A DNA stretch of 64,000 nt, from contig NZ_CP015612.1 in assembly GCF_002138415.1 (NCBI RefSeq), forward strand, positions 598,001-662,000, given 5' to 3'. This document shows, piece after piece, positions 45,996 through 54,093 of the stretch. The notes under the pieces are model-generated. The model was not told where the DNA came from, ran no database searches, and saw only the letters and a program-made list of their open reading frames with translations. The DNA comes from Stenotrophomonas maltophilia (lineage in GTDB: Bacteria > Pseudomonadota > Gammaproteobacteria > Xanthomonadales > Xanthomonadaceae). Each line of letters starts with the position of its first letter. Positions within the stretch are counted from its first letter, which is position 1. The position numbers and the translations under genes are program-made.

Positions 45996-48581
45996 GTGAT
46001 CGGAAACAGATTGACATTGTCGATCCATCAGGCGCTTTGCCTGCTGGTTGCTGGCGTGGCCTGCCCAGGATGGGCGCTGGCTGCCCCGGCCAATCTCGGC
46101 GAACAGGCGCTGATGGCGCAGAGTGGTGCGGCCAATGCGCGTGCACCGGAGTCGGCCCAGTTCAATTCCAGCTTCCTGTCTGGCCAGGCCAAGCAGGTCG
46201 ACCTGGCGGCCTTCAGCAACGGCAACCCGATGGTGGCCGGCAACTATCGTGTCGACGTCTACGTCAACGGTGCCTGGCAGGGCCGTCGCGATCTGCAGTT
46301 CAAGGCCGATGCGCAGGGCCGTGTCGACGCCTGCCTGCCGCTGCCGATGCTGGAAGAAATGGGCGTGGACAGCGAAGCCGTGCTGCTGCAGCAGGATCCG
46401 TCCGTGCCGACCGACAAGACCAGCTGCGTGCCGGTCCAGCAGCGCATGGCCAATGCCTATGGTGTCTATGACAGCGGCAACCTGCGCTACGACCTGAGCA
46501 TCCCGCAGGTGTTCCTGCGCCGTGAGGCACGCGGCTACGTCAACCCGGCGCTGTGGGACCGCGGCATCAATGCCGGCTTCGTCGGCTACAGCTTCAATGC
46601 CATCGACAGCGACAGCCGTGTCGAAGGTGGCCAGCGCAACCGCAGTGCCTACCTCGGCCTCAACGCCGGCATGAACCTGGGTGGCTGGCAGTTCCGCCAC
46701 GATTCGAACCTGACCTGGTCCGAGGGCGATGGCCGCCATTGGCAGAGCATCGCCACCTATGCACAGCGCGGCATTCCGCAGGTGCGCGGCATGCTCACCA
46801 TCGGTGAGGCCTACACCACCGGTGAACTGTTCGACTCGATCGGTTACCGCGGTGCCAGCCTGGCCAGCGACGACCGCATGCTGCCCGATTCGCTGCGCGG
46901 CTACGCGCCGGTCGTGCGCGGCATCGCCGAAACCAACGCACGCGTTGAAGTGCGCCAGAACGAGCAGCTGATCTACTCCTCCACCGTGTCGCCGGGCAGC
47001 TTCGTCATCGACGACCTGTACCCGACCGGCTACGGCGGCGATCTGGAAGTGAGCGTGATCGAGGCCGATGGCCGCCGCCGCGAATTCAAGGTGCCGTTCG
47101 GTTCGGTGCCGCAGATGCTGCGCGAAGGCGTGTCGCGTTACTCGCTGACCGCTGGCCAGGTGCGCAACAAGCTGCTGGCCGATGAGCCGTGGCTGGTGCA
47201 GGGCACCTACCAGCGCGGTATCGGCAACCAGCTGACGCTGTACGGCGGCAGTGCGCTGAGCGACGGCTACCTGTCGCTGCTGTACGGCGTCGGCCTGTCC
47301 ACGCCGGTTGGCGCGTTCGCCGCCGACGTCACCCACGCACGTACGACGTTCGACCACTACGGCAACCACACCGGTGCCAGCGTGCGCTTGAGCTACAGCA
47401 ACATGATCGGCGAGACCGGGACCAACCTGACCCTGGCCGCCTACCGCTATTCAACCGAAGGCTTCTACAGCCTGCAGGATGCGCTGTACGGCCGTGATTC
47501 GGACAAGCGCGGCATCGATCCGACCACCCGTGGCCGCCAGCGCAGCCAGTTCCAGGTGACCCTGAACCAGCCGTTGGGCCGTCGGGGGGGCGCGTTGTAC
47601 GTGACCGGCTCGGTGCGCGACTTCTACGACCGTTCCGGCACCTCCAAGCAGTACCAGGTCGGCTACAACAACGCCTGGCGTTCGGTGAACTACGGCTTCT
47701 CGGCGCTGCGCACCGAAGAGGGCGTACTCGGCCGCTCGGATACCCAGTACCTGCTGTCGATGAGCGTGCCGCTGGGCCGTGGTACCCACCCTGTGTCGTT
47801 CAGTGCTGATCTTGGCGTGCGCGACCGCGGGGGCTACGACAACAGCCGCGTTGGTATCACCGGTTCGGCCGGTGTCGACAACAACTTCAGCTATGGCGCG
47901 GCCCTGTCCGATTCCCGCGAGGGCAGCACCACCGCGATCGGCAACGTCGAGTACCGCAGCCGCTATTCCGCATTGAACGCCAGCTACAGCCACTCGCGTG
48001 ACTTCCGTCAGGCTTCGGTGGGTGCCAATGGCAGCGTGGTCGTGCATCCGGGTGGTTTCACCTTCACCCCGCAGCGTGGCGACACCATGGTGCTGGTGGA
48101 AGCACCGGGCGCGCGCGATGCGATCGTCAGCAACGCCCCGGGCCTGCGCGTCGATGGCCGCGGCTACGCCGTGGTGCCGTACGTGTCGCCGTACCGCCTC
48201 AACACCGTCACCCTCGACCCGCAGGGCATGGCCCACGACGTCGAGCTGGAAAGCACCAGCCAGTCGATCGCGCCGTTCGCCGGTGCCATCAGCTACCTGC
48301 GCTTCGATACCCGCAAGGGCAACGCGCTGCTGATCCAGGTGCGCAACCCGGATGGTCGCACCATGCCGTTCGGTGCGCAGGTCAAGGACGAGCAGGGCCA
48401 GCCGGTGGGCATGGTCAGCCAGGGCGGCCGCCTGTACGTGCGCAGCGACAAGAACCAGGGCCGCCTGCTGGTGGAATGGGGCGCAGGCGCCGACCAGCGC
48501 TGCACCGTCGATTACCAGGTTCCGGCGGGCGCCGATGCGTCCAAGACCGGCTTCATCCCGCTGGAGGCAGCATGCCGATGA
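45996..48581 (+). CDS. Outer-membrane fimbrial usher (FimD/PapC family)
   Basis: An 861-residue usher. Signal peptide (to about GWALA-A), an N-terminal domain that binds chaperone-subunit complexes (AQFNSSFLSGQAKQVDLAAFS), a 24-strand barrel with plug, and C-terminal domains ending in YQVPAGADASKTGFIPLEAACR with the usual cysteine near the end. Blocks LPDSLRGYAPVVRGIAETNARV and GSFVIDDLYPTGYGGDLEVSV are strongly typical. The start is GTG at 45996 with AAGGA about nine bases upstream. It overlaps the tip adhesin gene. Confidence 0.93.
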   Translation: MIGNRLTLSIHQALCLLVAGVACPGWALAAPANLGEQALMAQSGAANARAPESAQFNSSFLSGQAKQVDLAAFSNGNPMVAGNYRVDVYVNGAWQGRRDLQFKADAQGRVDACLPLPMLEEMGVDSEAVLLQQDPSVPTDKTSCVPVQQRMANAYGVYDSGNLRYDLSIPQVFLRREARGYVNPALWDRGINAGFVGYSFNAIDSDSRVEGGQRNRSAYLGLNAGMNLGGWQFRHDSNLTWSEGDGRHWQSIATYAQRGIPQVRGMLTIGEAYTTGELFDSIGYRGASLASDDRMLPDSLRGYAPVVRGIAETNARVEVRQNEQLIYSSTVSPGSFVIDDLYPTGYGGDLEVSVIEADGRRREFKVPFGSVPQMLREGVSRYSLTAGQVRNKLLADEPWLVQGTYQRGIGNQLTLYGGSALSDGYLSLLYGVGLSTPVGAFAADVTHARTTFDHYGNHTGASVRLSYSNMIGETGTNLTLAAYRYSTEGFYSLQDALYGRDSDKRGIDPTTRGRQRSQFQVTLNQPLGRRGGALYVTGSVRDFYDRSGTSKQYQVGYNNAWRSVNYGFSALRTEEGVLGRSDTQYLLSMSVPLGRGTHPVSFSADLGVRDRGGYDNSRVGITGSAGVDNNFSYGAALSDSREGSTTAIGNVEYRSRYSALNASYSHSRDFRQASVGANGSVVVHPGGFTFTPQRGDTMVLVEAPGARDAIVSNAPGLRVDGRGYAVVPYVSPYRLNTVTLDPQGMAHDVELESTSQSIAPFAGAISYLRFDTRKGNALLIQVRNPDGRTMPFGAQVKDEQGQPVGMVSQGGRLYVRSDKNQGRLLVEWGAGADQRCTVDYQVPAGADASKTGFIPLEAACR

Positions 48582-49606
48582 TTTCTTCCCGTGGCCGCAT
48601 GGCGTTGGCTGCAGTGGCCATCTTGGGCGGTATCGCCGTGGCCAGCCCGGCGTTGGCAACCTGCTACATCACCCAGCAGGGCTTTGTCGCGCAGGACGTT
48701 CAGATGGATATGGGACAGATCGTGATCCTGCCCAGCCTGCCCGTCGGTGGTGTGATCAAGGAGCTGATCGTGCCGATCAACCAGCGCGACAGCATCGGTT
48801 ACTGCGATCGCTGGGGCGGCAGTGCCAACGGCCGTTTCGTCAACGCCGCACAGCAGAACGCGGTCCCGGGTTTCAGCAACGTCTATGCCACCGATGTAGC
48901 CGGGGTGGGTATTCGTGTCTATCGTGATTCGGGCGCCATCCAGACTTACTACCCGCACACTCTGCAGCTGGGGGGCAACCGTACGTTGACCCTCAATGGT
49001 GGTCGCTTCCGCGTGGAGCTGATCAAGACAGCTGCGCAGACGGGCTCGGGCATCATCGCGCCCAACGGCCGCTTCACCACCTACTATCTCGACGGCGACG
49101 GCCCTGGCCGTCCGGAACTCACCTCGACCTTCAAGGGCTCGGGCACCACCGTGGTCAGCCCGACCTGCGAAGTGCAGGCCGGCAGCCGCAACATTGCCGT
49201 CGATTTCGGCAGCGTGGCCAACACCACCTTCACCGGTGTCGGCTCCAAGGCTGTTGACCGTGATTTCGAGATCCGCCTGAACTGCCAGGGCAGCAATGTC
49301 GCCGCCTACCAGAGCAAGATCGGTATCCGCCTCGACGCCGACCAGGACAGCTCGAACATGCCGGGCGTGCTGAAGCTCAGCGCGGCCAGCAACAGCGCCA
49401 CCCGCATCGGCATCCAGATGGTCCAGCGCGATGGCAGCACCGAGCGCGAAGTGCGCTTCGGCCAGACCATCAACGTCGGCACCACCGCGCCTGGCACCAG
49501 CGTGATGGCGCTGCCGCTGCGCGCCCGTTACGTACAGACCCAGGCCGGCACGGTGGGTGCCGGCACTGCCAACGGGCAGGCGACGTTCACGATCCAGTAC
49601 GAGTAG
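48572..49606 (+). CDS. Fimbrial tip adhesin
   Basis: A 344-residue two-domain fimbrial protein. The signal peptide ends SPALA-T. The N-terminal half (about 30-185, with cysteines in TCYITQQ and GYCDRWGG) is the likely receptor-binding domain. The C-terminal half (SPTCEVQAGSRNIAVDFGSV ... GQATFTIQYE) is a pilin domain with the usual cysteine pair and C-terminal beta strand. It is the last gene of the operon and overlaps the usher stop. The start may be 48572 (GGAGG four bases upstream) or 48578 (ATGA overlap, ten bases from GGAGG). The receptor is unknown. Confidence 0.85.
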   Translation: MPMISSRGRMALAAVAILGGIAVASPALATCYITQQGFVAQDVQMDMGQIVILPSLPVGGVIKELIVPINQRDSIGYCDRWGGSANGRFVNAAQQNAVPGFSNVYATDVAGVGIRVYRDSGAIQTYYPHTLQLGGNRTLTLNGGRFRVELIKTAAQTGSGIIAPNGRFTTYYLDGDGPGRPELTSTFKGSGTTVVSPTCEVQAGSRNIAVDFGSVANTTFTGVGSKAVDRDFEIRLNCQGSNVAAYQSKIGIRLDADQDSSNMPGVLKLSAASNSATRIGIQMVQRDGSTEREVRFGQTINVGTTAPGTSVMALPLRARYVQTQAGTVGAGTANGQATFTIQYE

Positions 49607-49642
49607 TACGCGCTTTCCATTGCTGAGTTTCGAGCCTCACGT

Positions 49643-49659
49643 CGCCCGTTTCGCGGGCG
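49643..49659 (+). terminator. Short hairpin after the fimbrial operon
   Basis: CGCCCG (49643-49648) pairs with CGGGCG (49654-49659) around TTTCG. There is no U-tract, so it is a weak terminator candidate at best. Confidence 0.4.
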
Positions 49660-49726
49660 GCGTTGACTGCGTCTTGATCCTGCAAACGTGAAGATCAGGG
49701 CTGTCATGGCCGTACAGAAACATGAA

Positions 49727-49742
49727 TGTGATGTACGTCATG
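49727..49742 (+). promoter_or_regulatory. CRP/Clp-like site upstream of bcsE
   Basis: TGTGA-TGTACG-TCATG matches 8 of 10 positions of TGTGA-N6-TCACA, with a perfect left half, and lies 63 bases before the bcsE start. In Xanthomonas the CRP homologue Clp is switched off by c-di-GMP, the same signal that activates cellulose synthase. The rest of the 198-base gap shows no clear promoter boxes. Confidence 0.5.
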
Positions 49743-49804
49743 AAAGTGACCTCCTTTTCACCGCAGCGCCTCCACTGCTGGGCTTTCCGCCCGGTTGAGG
49801 GGCA

Positions 49805-51358
49805 ATGAAAGGATCCGGCGTGCCTGCGACCCACCTTGCCATTGCCGGATTGCCCGCCGAGTTCGTCGAGATGCGCAGCGGAGGCCTGTACTGGGTGGTG
49901 GCTGCCGGCAGCGCGTCGACGGACCTGCTCGGCGCCGGAGTGCTGGCCACGGCCGAGGCACTGGACGAGGCCGTGCTGGTCACGCTGGGGCGGGGAGCCG
50001 AATCGATGCTGGCGCTGCTGCCTGCCGACCAGGGGCCCGCCCGCCTGCGGCTGTTCCAGCGCTCGCACCACGGCATGCAGCAGGCGTTGCACGGGCTGAC
50101 CGGCGACCTGCCGCGCACCGCCTCGGCGCGCACCCGGCTCAGCCTGGTGCAGTTCCCGGTGGCGGCGCTGGACGGCTGGGATGATGCCCGGCTGGCGCGC
50201 TGGTGCCAGCACCTGCAGGAATGGGCCGGACAGGCGCAGCAGGTGCTGCTGTTGCTGTGCCACGGCGAAGTGGCGACCCTGGCCCCGCGCCTGTTGTCAC
50301 TGAGCCGGAGCTGCGCCGGTGTGGCCCAGCTGCATCCGCATCGTGGCGCTCTGCAGCTGCTGTTGCATTACTGGTCCAACAGCCATGGCGTGGTGGCCCA
50401 GCGATCGTTCGGCGTCGAGCAGGAAAACCGCGGGCTGCGCCACCTGGCCGAGGCCGATGCCGCCGGGACTGGGATCGATGCGACCAGTGGCAGTGACCGC
50501 GATGTCTTCCTGGCCCAGGCCGAAGTGCTGGAAGGTGCGCCGCCGTTGTCGGCGGCCTGGCGCCTGTATGACGGCTGGGCCGGATTGCTGCCGGCCGCGC
50601 TGCAGGCGCGGGAGGCCACTGTGGTGCTGGCCATCGACGAGAATGCCAAGGTGGATGCACTGGCCCGCCTGCTGCACCGCCTGCGCCGCGAACGTGGCAA
50701 TGCGCTGAAGCTGGTGGTGCGCGAGCTGCAGCCCTGCCTGCGCTACGCCGATGAGCGGCTGCTGATGCAGTGCGGTTGCAGCCTGGTGGTGCCGTCAGCT
50801 ACGCCTTTGCCGCGACTGCTGACCCTGCTGGAAACCGTGCAGCGGCAGCGTTGGCAGGGCCAGCTGGCGGAAGAACCAGAGCCGCTGATCCGTTCGCATC
50901 GACCGCCATCGGTAAGTGGCCTGGTCAACGCCGCACGCTTCCGCCAGATCGCAGGTGATCGCATCGACCAGGACGGTAGTGCGGTGGAAAGCGCTGTGCT
51001 GGCGCTGCAGCCGGTGGCCGGCCTGCGTGCCGAGCAGACCCTGCAGCAGCTGCGCATCCGCCGCCAGGGCGATCTGGCCTGTGTCTACCGCGGGCAGGTA
51101 CGCCTGTTCCTGTTTGGTTGCCGGCGTGATGCGGTCGAGCAGGCCCTGGGCAATCTGTTCCGCCTGCCCTGGCGCGAGCTTTTCGATGGCTACCAGCGCC
51201 TGGCCGAGTACGACATTGCAGCGATGAACGCCCGCAGCAGCGATCCGGAGGCCGAAGTACTTCCTGAAGCCCTCGCGGTCCTGCCGGCAGTGGCCCCGGC
51301 GCCGGAGGCACCAGTTTTCACCGCCCCGAAGCCGCTGCGACTGGGAGATCACGCATGA
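49805..51358 (+). CDS. bcsE: Cellulose biosynthesis c-di-GMP-binding protein BcsE
   Basis: A 517-residue cytosolic regulator of cellulose secretion. BcsE binds c-di-GMP through a GIL domain, whose RxGD motif is seen as RQGD at residues 420-423 (RRQGDLACVYRGQVRLFLFG), followed by the family block ALGNLFRLPWRELF. The N-terminal two thirds form the degenerate receiver/NTPase-like region that anchors to BcsF and BcsRQ. The C-terminal tail is Pro/Ala-rich. GAGGGG precedes the ATG. It is the first gene of the operon and overlaps bcsF by ATGA, so the c-di-GMP sensor is translated first. Confidence 0.9.
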   Translation: MKGSGVPATHLAIAGLPAEFVEMRSGGLYWVVAAGSASTDLLGAGVLATAEALDEAVLVTLGRGAESMLALLPADQGPARLRLFQRSHHGMQQALHGLTGDLPRTASARTRLSLVQFPVAALDGWDDARLARWCQHLQEWAGQAQQVLLLLCHGEVATLAPRLLSLSRSCAGVAQLHPHRGALQLLLHYWSNSHGVVAQRSFGVEQENRGLRHLAEADAAGTGIDATSGSDRDVFLAQAEVLEGAPPLSAAWRLYDGWAGLLPAALQAREATVVLAIDENAKVDALARLLHRLRRERGNALKLVVRELQPCLRYADERLLMQCGCSLVVPSATPLPRLLTLLETVQRQRWQGQLAEEPEPLIRSHRPPSVSGLVNAARFRQIAGDRIDQDGSAVESAVLALQPVAGLRAEQTLQQLRIRRQGDLACVYRGQVRLFLFGCRRDAVEQALGNLFRLPWRELFDGYQRLAEYDIAAMNARSSDPEAEVLPEALAVLPAVAPAPEAPVFTAPKPLRLGDHA

Positions 51359-51534
51359 CCACCGACCAGCAACTCTGGACCCTGATCGTCGCTTGCGCGC
51401 TGGTGATGATTCCCTTCGGTGCCATGCTCGGCACGCTGTGGCGTGGGCTGCGCCGCCGCGTCGCGCGCTGGCTTCCACCCCGCCACCTGCGCCGCGCCGG
51501 CGTGCGCCAGCGTGCGCCGCGGAGGGCTGCATGA
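51355..51534 (+). CDS. bcsF: Cellulose biosynthesis membrane anchor BcsF
   Basis: A 59-residue protein with one N-terminal membrane helix (LWTLIVACALVMIPFGAMLG) and a strongly basic cytoplasmic tail (RGLRRRVARWLPPRHLRRAG). This is the layout of BcsF, which recruits BcsE to the membrane next to BcsG. It overlaps bcsE and bcsG by ATGA on both sides. Short length limits sequence evidence, but the position is diagnostic. Confidence 0.82.
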   Translation: MTTDQQLWTLIVACALVMIPFGAMLGTLWRGLRRRVARWLPPRHLRRAGVRQRAPRRAA

Positions 51535-53162
51535 GTCCGCAGATGGCACCCGCATCCCCCTTCGCCTGGGCCGACCTGCGAGGCTGGAACCTGTATTTCC
51601 TGTCCAAGGTGGTACTGGCCTGGATGGGCGCGCTGGATCTGAAGATCCTGCCCAACCTGCTGTTCCTTGGCGCGCTGCTGATCCCACTGCGCTGGCGCTG
51701 GGCACGCATCGCGCGCACCGTCGTCGCGGTACCGGTGGGCGTGGCTCTGTACTATCAGGACACCTGGTGGCCGCCGTTCCGGCGCCTGTTGGTGCAACCT
51801 GGCGTGCTGGACTTCTCGGCGGACTACTGGCTCGAGCTGGCCCAGCGCTTCATCAACTGGCAGATGGTGGCGGTGCTGGCGATGCTGGTGCTGGCCTACG
51901 TACTCCTCAAGCCGTGGCTGCGCATCACCACGCTGAGCGTGCTGGGCGTGCTTGGCCTGGCTGTGATGGCGATACCGATGCCGGCGGGCTGGAACTGGGG
52001 GCAGGGTACCGCCACCGCGGCCACCGCCAGCGCCGGAGGCACCTCAGGTGGCGGCCTGCCGCCGGCCAACAACGAGACGCTCAATGCATGGCTCGCCAGC
52101 TTCTACCAGCAGCAGGCCAGCCTCAAGACCAGCTTCCCCGCAGCGGGCAGCGGCGCGCCGTTCGACGTCATCATCCTCAACATCTGCTCGCTGGCATGGA
52201 GCGATCTGGATGAAGTGGGGCTGCGCCAGAACAACCTGCTCGACCACATGGACGTGGTGTTCGACGACTTCAACTCGGCAACCGCCTACAGCGGCCCGGC
52301 GGCGATCCGCCTGCTGCGCGCCAGTTGTGGCCAGACCTCGCATACCGGCCTGTTCGATCCGGTGCCGGCCGAGTGCCAGCTGTTCTCGAACCTGCAGCGT
52401 CTGGGCTTCCAGAGCGAGCTGGCGATGAACCACGACGGTCACTTCGACGACTTCATCGGTGAACTGCACCAGTACGGCGGGCTGCAGGCGCAGCCGATGG
52501 ATATCAGCGCATTTCCGACTGCGCTGGTGGCCTTCGACAAGTCGCCGTTGCGCCGCGATGGCGATGTGCTGATGGCGTGGTGGAAACAGCGGCTGGCCGA
52601 GTCCAGCCAGCAGGTGGCGCTGTTCTACAACACGATCTCGCTGCACGATGGCAACCGCATCGTCGGCGCCGATGGCCGTTCGAATGCCGCCGACTACAAG
52701 GCACGTGCGGAAATGGTGCTGGGCGACATGGCCGGTTTCGTCGAAGCCGTGGAAAGGAGCGGGCGCCGCGCGATGATCGTGGTGGTGCCTGAGCATGGCG
52801 CGGCCCTGCATGGCGACCGCATGCAGATTCCGGGCATGCGTGAGATTCCCAGTCCATCGATCACCCACGTGCCGGTGGGCGTGAAGCTGATCGGCATGGG
52901 CGCGCCGGCGGCCGGCGGCCCACGTCATGTGCCCGAACCGAGCAGCTACCTGGCGGTGTCCGAGCTGGTGTCGCGCGTGTACGCGCTCAATGCCCAGTCG
53001 CCGCCGAGCGAGCGCAACTGGAACAGCCTGCTGAAGGGGCTGCCGCAGACACCGTCGGTATCGGAGAACGAAGGCGCAAAGGTCATCGAGTACGCCGGCA
53101 AGCCCTGGCTGCAGCTGCAGGGCAGCCAGACCTGGAGCCCCTACCCGGAGGAGGCGCGCTGA
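51531..53162 (+). CDS. bcsG: Cellulose phosphoethanolamine transferase BcsG
   Basis: A 543-residue inner-membrane enzyme that adds phosphoethanolamine to cellulose on the periplasmic side. About five N-terminal membrane helices (to residue ~150) precede an alkaline-phosphatase-fold domain. The catalytic set of E. coli BcsG is conserved: Cys219 (NICSLAW), nucleophile Ser254 exactly 35 residues later (NSATAYSGP), and the zinc ligands Glu421-His422 (VVPEHG). It is therefore predicted to be active. It overlaps bcsF by ATGA and bcsR by one base (TGATG). Confidence 0.93.
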   Translation: MSPQMAPASPFAWADLRGWNLYFLSKVVLAWMGALDLKILPNLLFLGALLIPLRWRWARIARTVVAVPVGVALYYQDTWWPPFRRLLVQPGVLDFSADYWLELAQRFINWQMVAVLAMLVLAYVLLKPWLRITTLSVLGVLGLAVMAIPMPAGWNWGQGTATAATASAGGTSGGGLPPANNETLNAWLASFYQQQASLKTSFPAAGSGAPFDVIILNICSLAWSDLDEVGLRQNNLLDHMDVVFDDFNSATAYSGPAAIRLLRASCGQTSHTGLFDPVPAECQLFSNLQRLGFQSELAMNHDGHFDDFIGELHQYGGLQAQPMDISAFPTALVAFDKSPLRRDGDVLMAWWKQRLAESSQQVALFYNTISLHDGNRIVGADGRSNAADYKARAEMVLGDMAGFVEAVERSGRRAMIVVVPEHGAALHGDRMQIPGMREIPSPSITHVPVGVKLIGMGAPAAGGPRHVPEPSSYLAVSELVSRVYALNAQSPPSERNWNSLLKGLPQTPSVSENEGAKVIEYAGKPWLQLQGSQTWSPYPEEAR

Positions 53163-53341
53163 TGCCTGCCGACATTCTTGCCGTGCCGGTCACGCTGTCC
53201 GTGGAAGAGGACGACATCGACCTGCTGCGCCGCAGCCTGGACATGCCGGGGCTGCCCTACGTGGACTTCTCGGCCCAGCATGAGCGTGCCCAGGCGCTGG
53301 CGCGTTGGCCATTGCTGGCTGAACTGGAGCTGCGCAGATGA
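53162..53341 (+). CDS. bcsR: Cellulose biosynthesis regulatory subunit BcsR
   Basis: A 59-residue cytosolic protein. It shows the BcsR signature: an acidic DDIDLL helix, LPYVDF, and the C-terminal ALARWPLLAEL. In E. coli BcsR forms a complex with BcsQ and BcsE that is needed for stable synthase assembly. The start shares one base with the bcsG stop and the stop overlaps the bcsQ ATG (ATGA). Confidence 0.88.
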   Translation: MPADILAVPVTLSVEEDDIDLLRRSLDMPGLPYVDFSAQHERAQALARWPLLAELELRR

Positions 53342-54093
53342 GCACCTTGCTGTCGCTGCAGGGCATCCATGGCGGAACCGGCGTCACCACGGTGCTGGCC
53401 GCACTCGGCCAGGGCCTGCATGCCCAGGGCCAGCGCGTGCTGCTGGTCGAATGCAGTCCGGACCAGATGCTCGGCTTGCACCTGGGCCTGCCGGCCGATG
53501 TCGACAACGGCTGGGCGCGCGCGCAGCTGGACGGCACGGATTGGCGCGATGCCGCCTATGCCATCGCAGCGGGGCTGGCGGTGCTGCCCTACGGTCGTGT
53601 CGATGCAGGGGCTGCGATGCGCATCGAACAGCAGCTGCAGCAGGCACCGGCCACCTGGGCAGAACGCATTCCGCTGCTGGAGACCCAGTTCGACTGGATC
53701 CTGTTCGACCTGCCGCAGCGCCTGCCGGCGCACGCTGCGGCCATCAACCAGCACGCGCGCTGCACGCTGCCGCTGCGCCTGGCCTGTGTCGATCCGGTCA
53801 GCCATGTGTTCCTGCAACGACAGCCGGATGACACCCGCCTGCTGCTGGCCAACCGCTATGACCCGGTCATTCCGGTGCAGCGCGATCTGATGCAGCTGTG
53901 GCTGCACGCGCACGGGGCGCGGCTGGTGCCGCAGCCGCTGCACGAGGATGCGCGGGTGCCGTCCGCATTGGCCAGCAAGCAGCCACTGGGCCGCTATGCG
54001 ACCGATTCGCTGGCCGCTGCCGATGTCGACGGGCTGGTGCTGTGGTGCCTGGCCGAAGGCGCGCGGCGCCAGGCCGCGGCGGGAGGACGCTGA
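53338..54093 (+). CDS. bcsQ: Cellulose biosynthesis MinD-like ATPase BcsQ
   Basis: A 251-residue SIMIBI-class ATPase that pairs with BcsR and places the synthase in the cell. The nucleotide loop is GIHGGTGVTT near residues 9-18. The catalytic lysine of the standard ParA/MinD loop (KGGVGKTT) is replaced, as in other BcsQ proteins. The switch block FDWILFDLPQRLPAHA and VECSPDQML follow. It overlaps bcsR by ATGA and bcsA by one base. Confidence 0.9.
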   Translation: MSTLLSLQGIHGGTGVTTVLAALGQGLHAQGQRVLLVECSPDQMLGLHLGLPADVDNGWARAQLDGTDWRDAAYAIAAGLAVLPYGRVDAGAAMRIEQQLQQAPATWAERIPLLETQFDWILFDLPQRLPAHAAAINQHARCTLPLRLACVDPVSHVFLQRQPDDTRLLLANRYDPVIPVQRDLMQLWLHAHGARLVPQPLHEDARVPSALASKQPLGRYATDSLAAADVDGLVLWCLAEGARRQAAAGGR

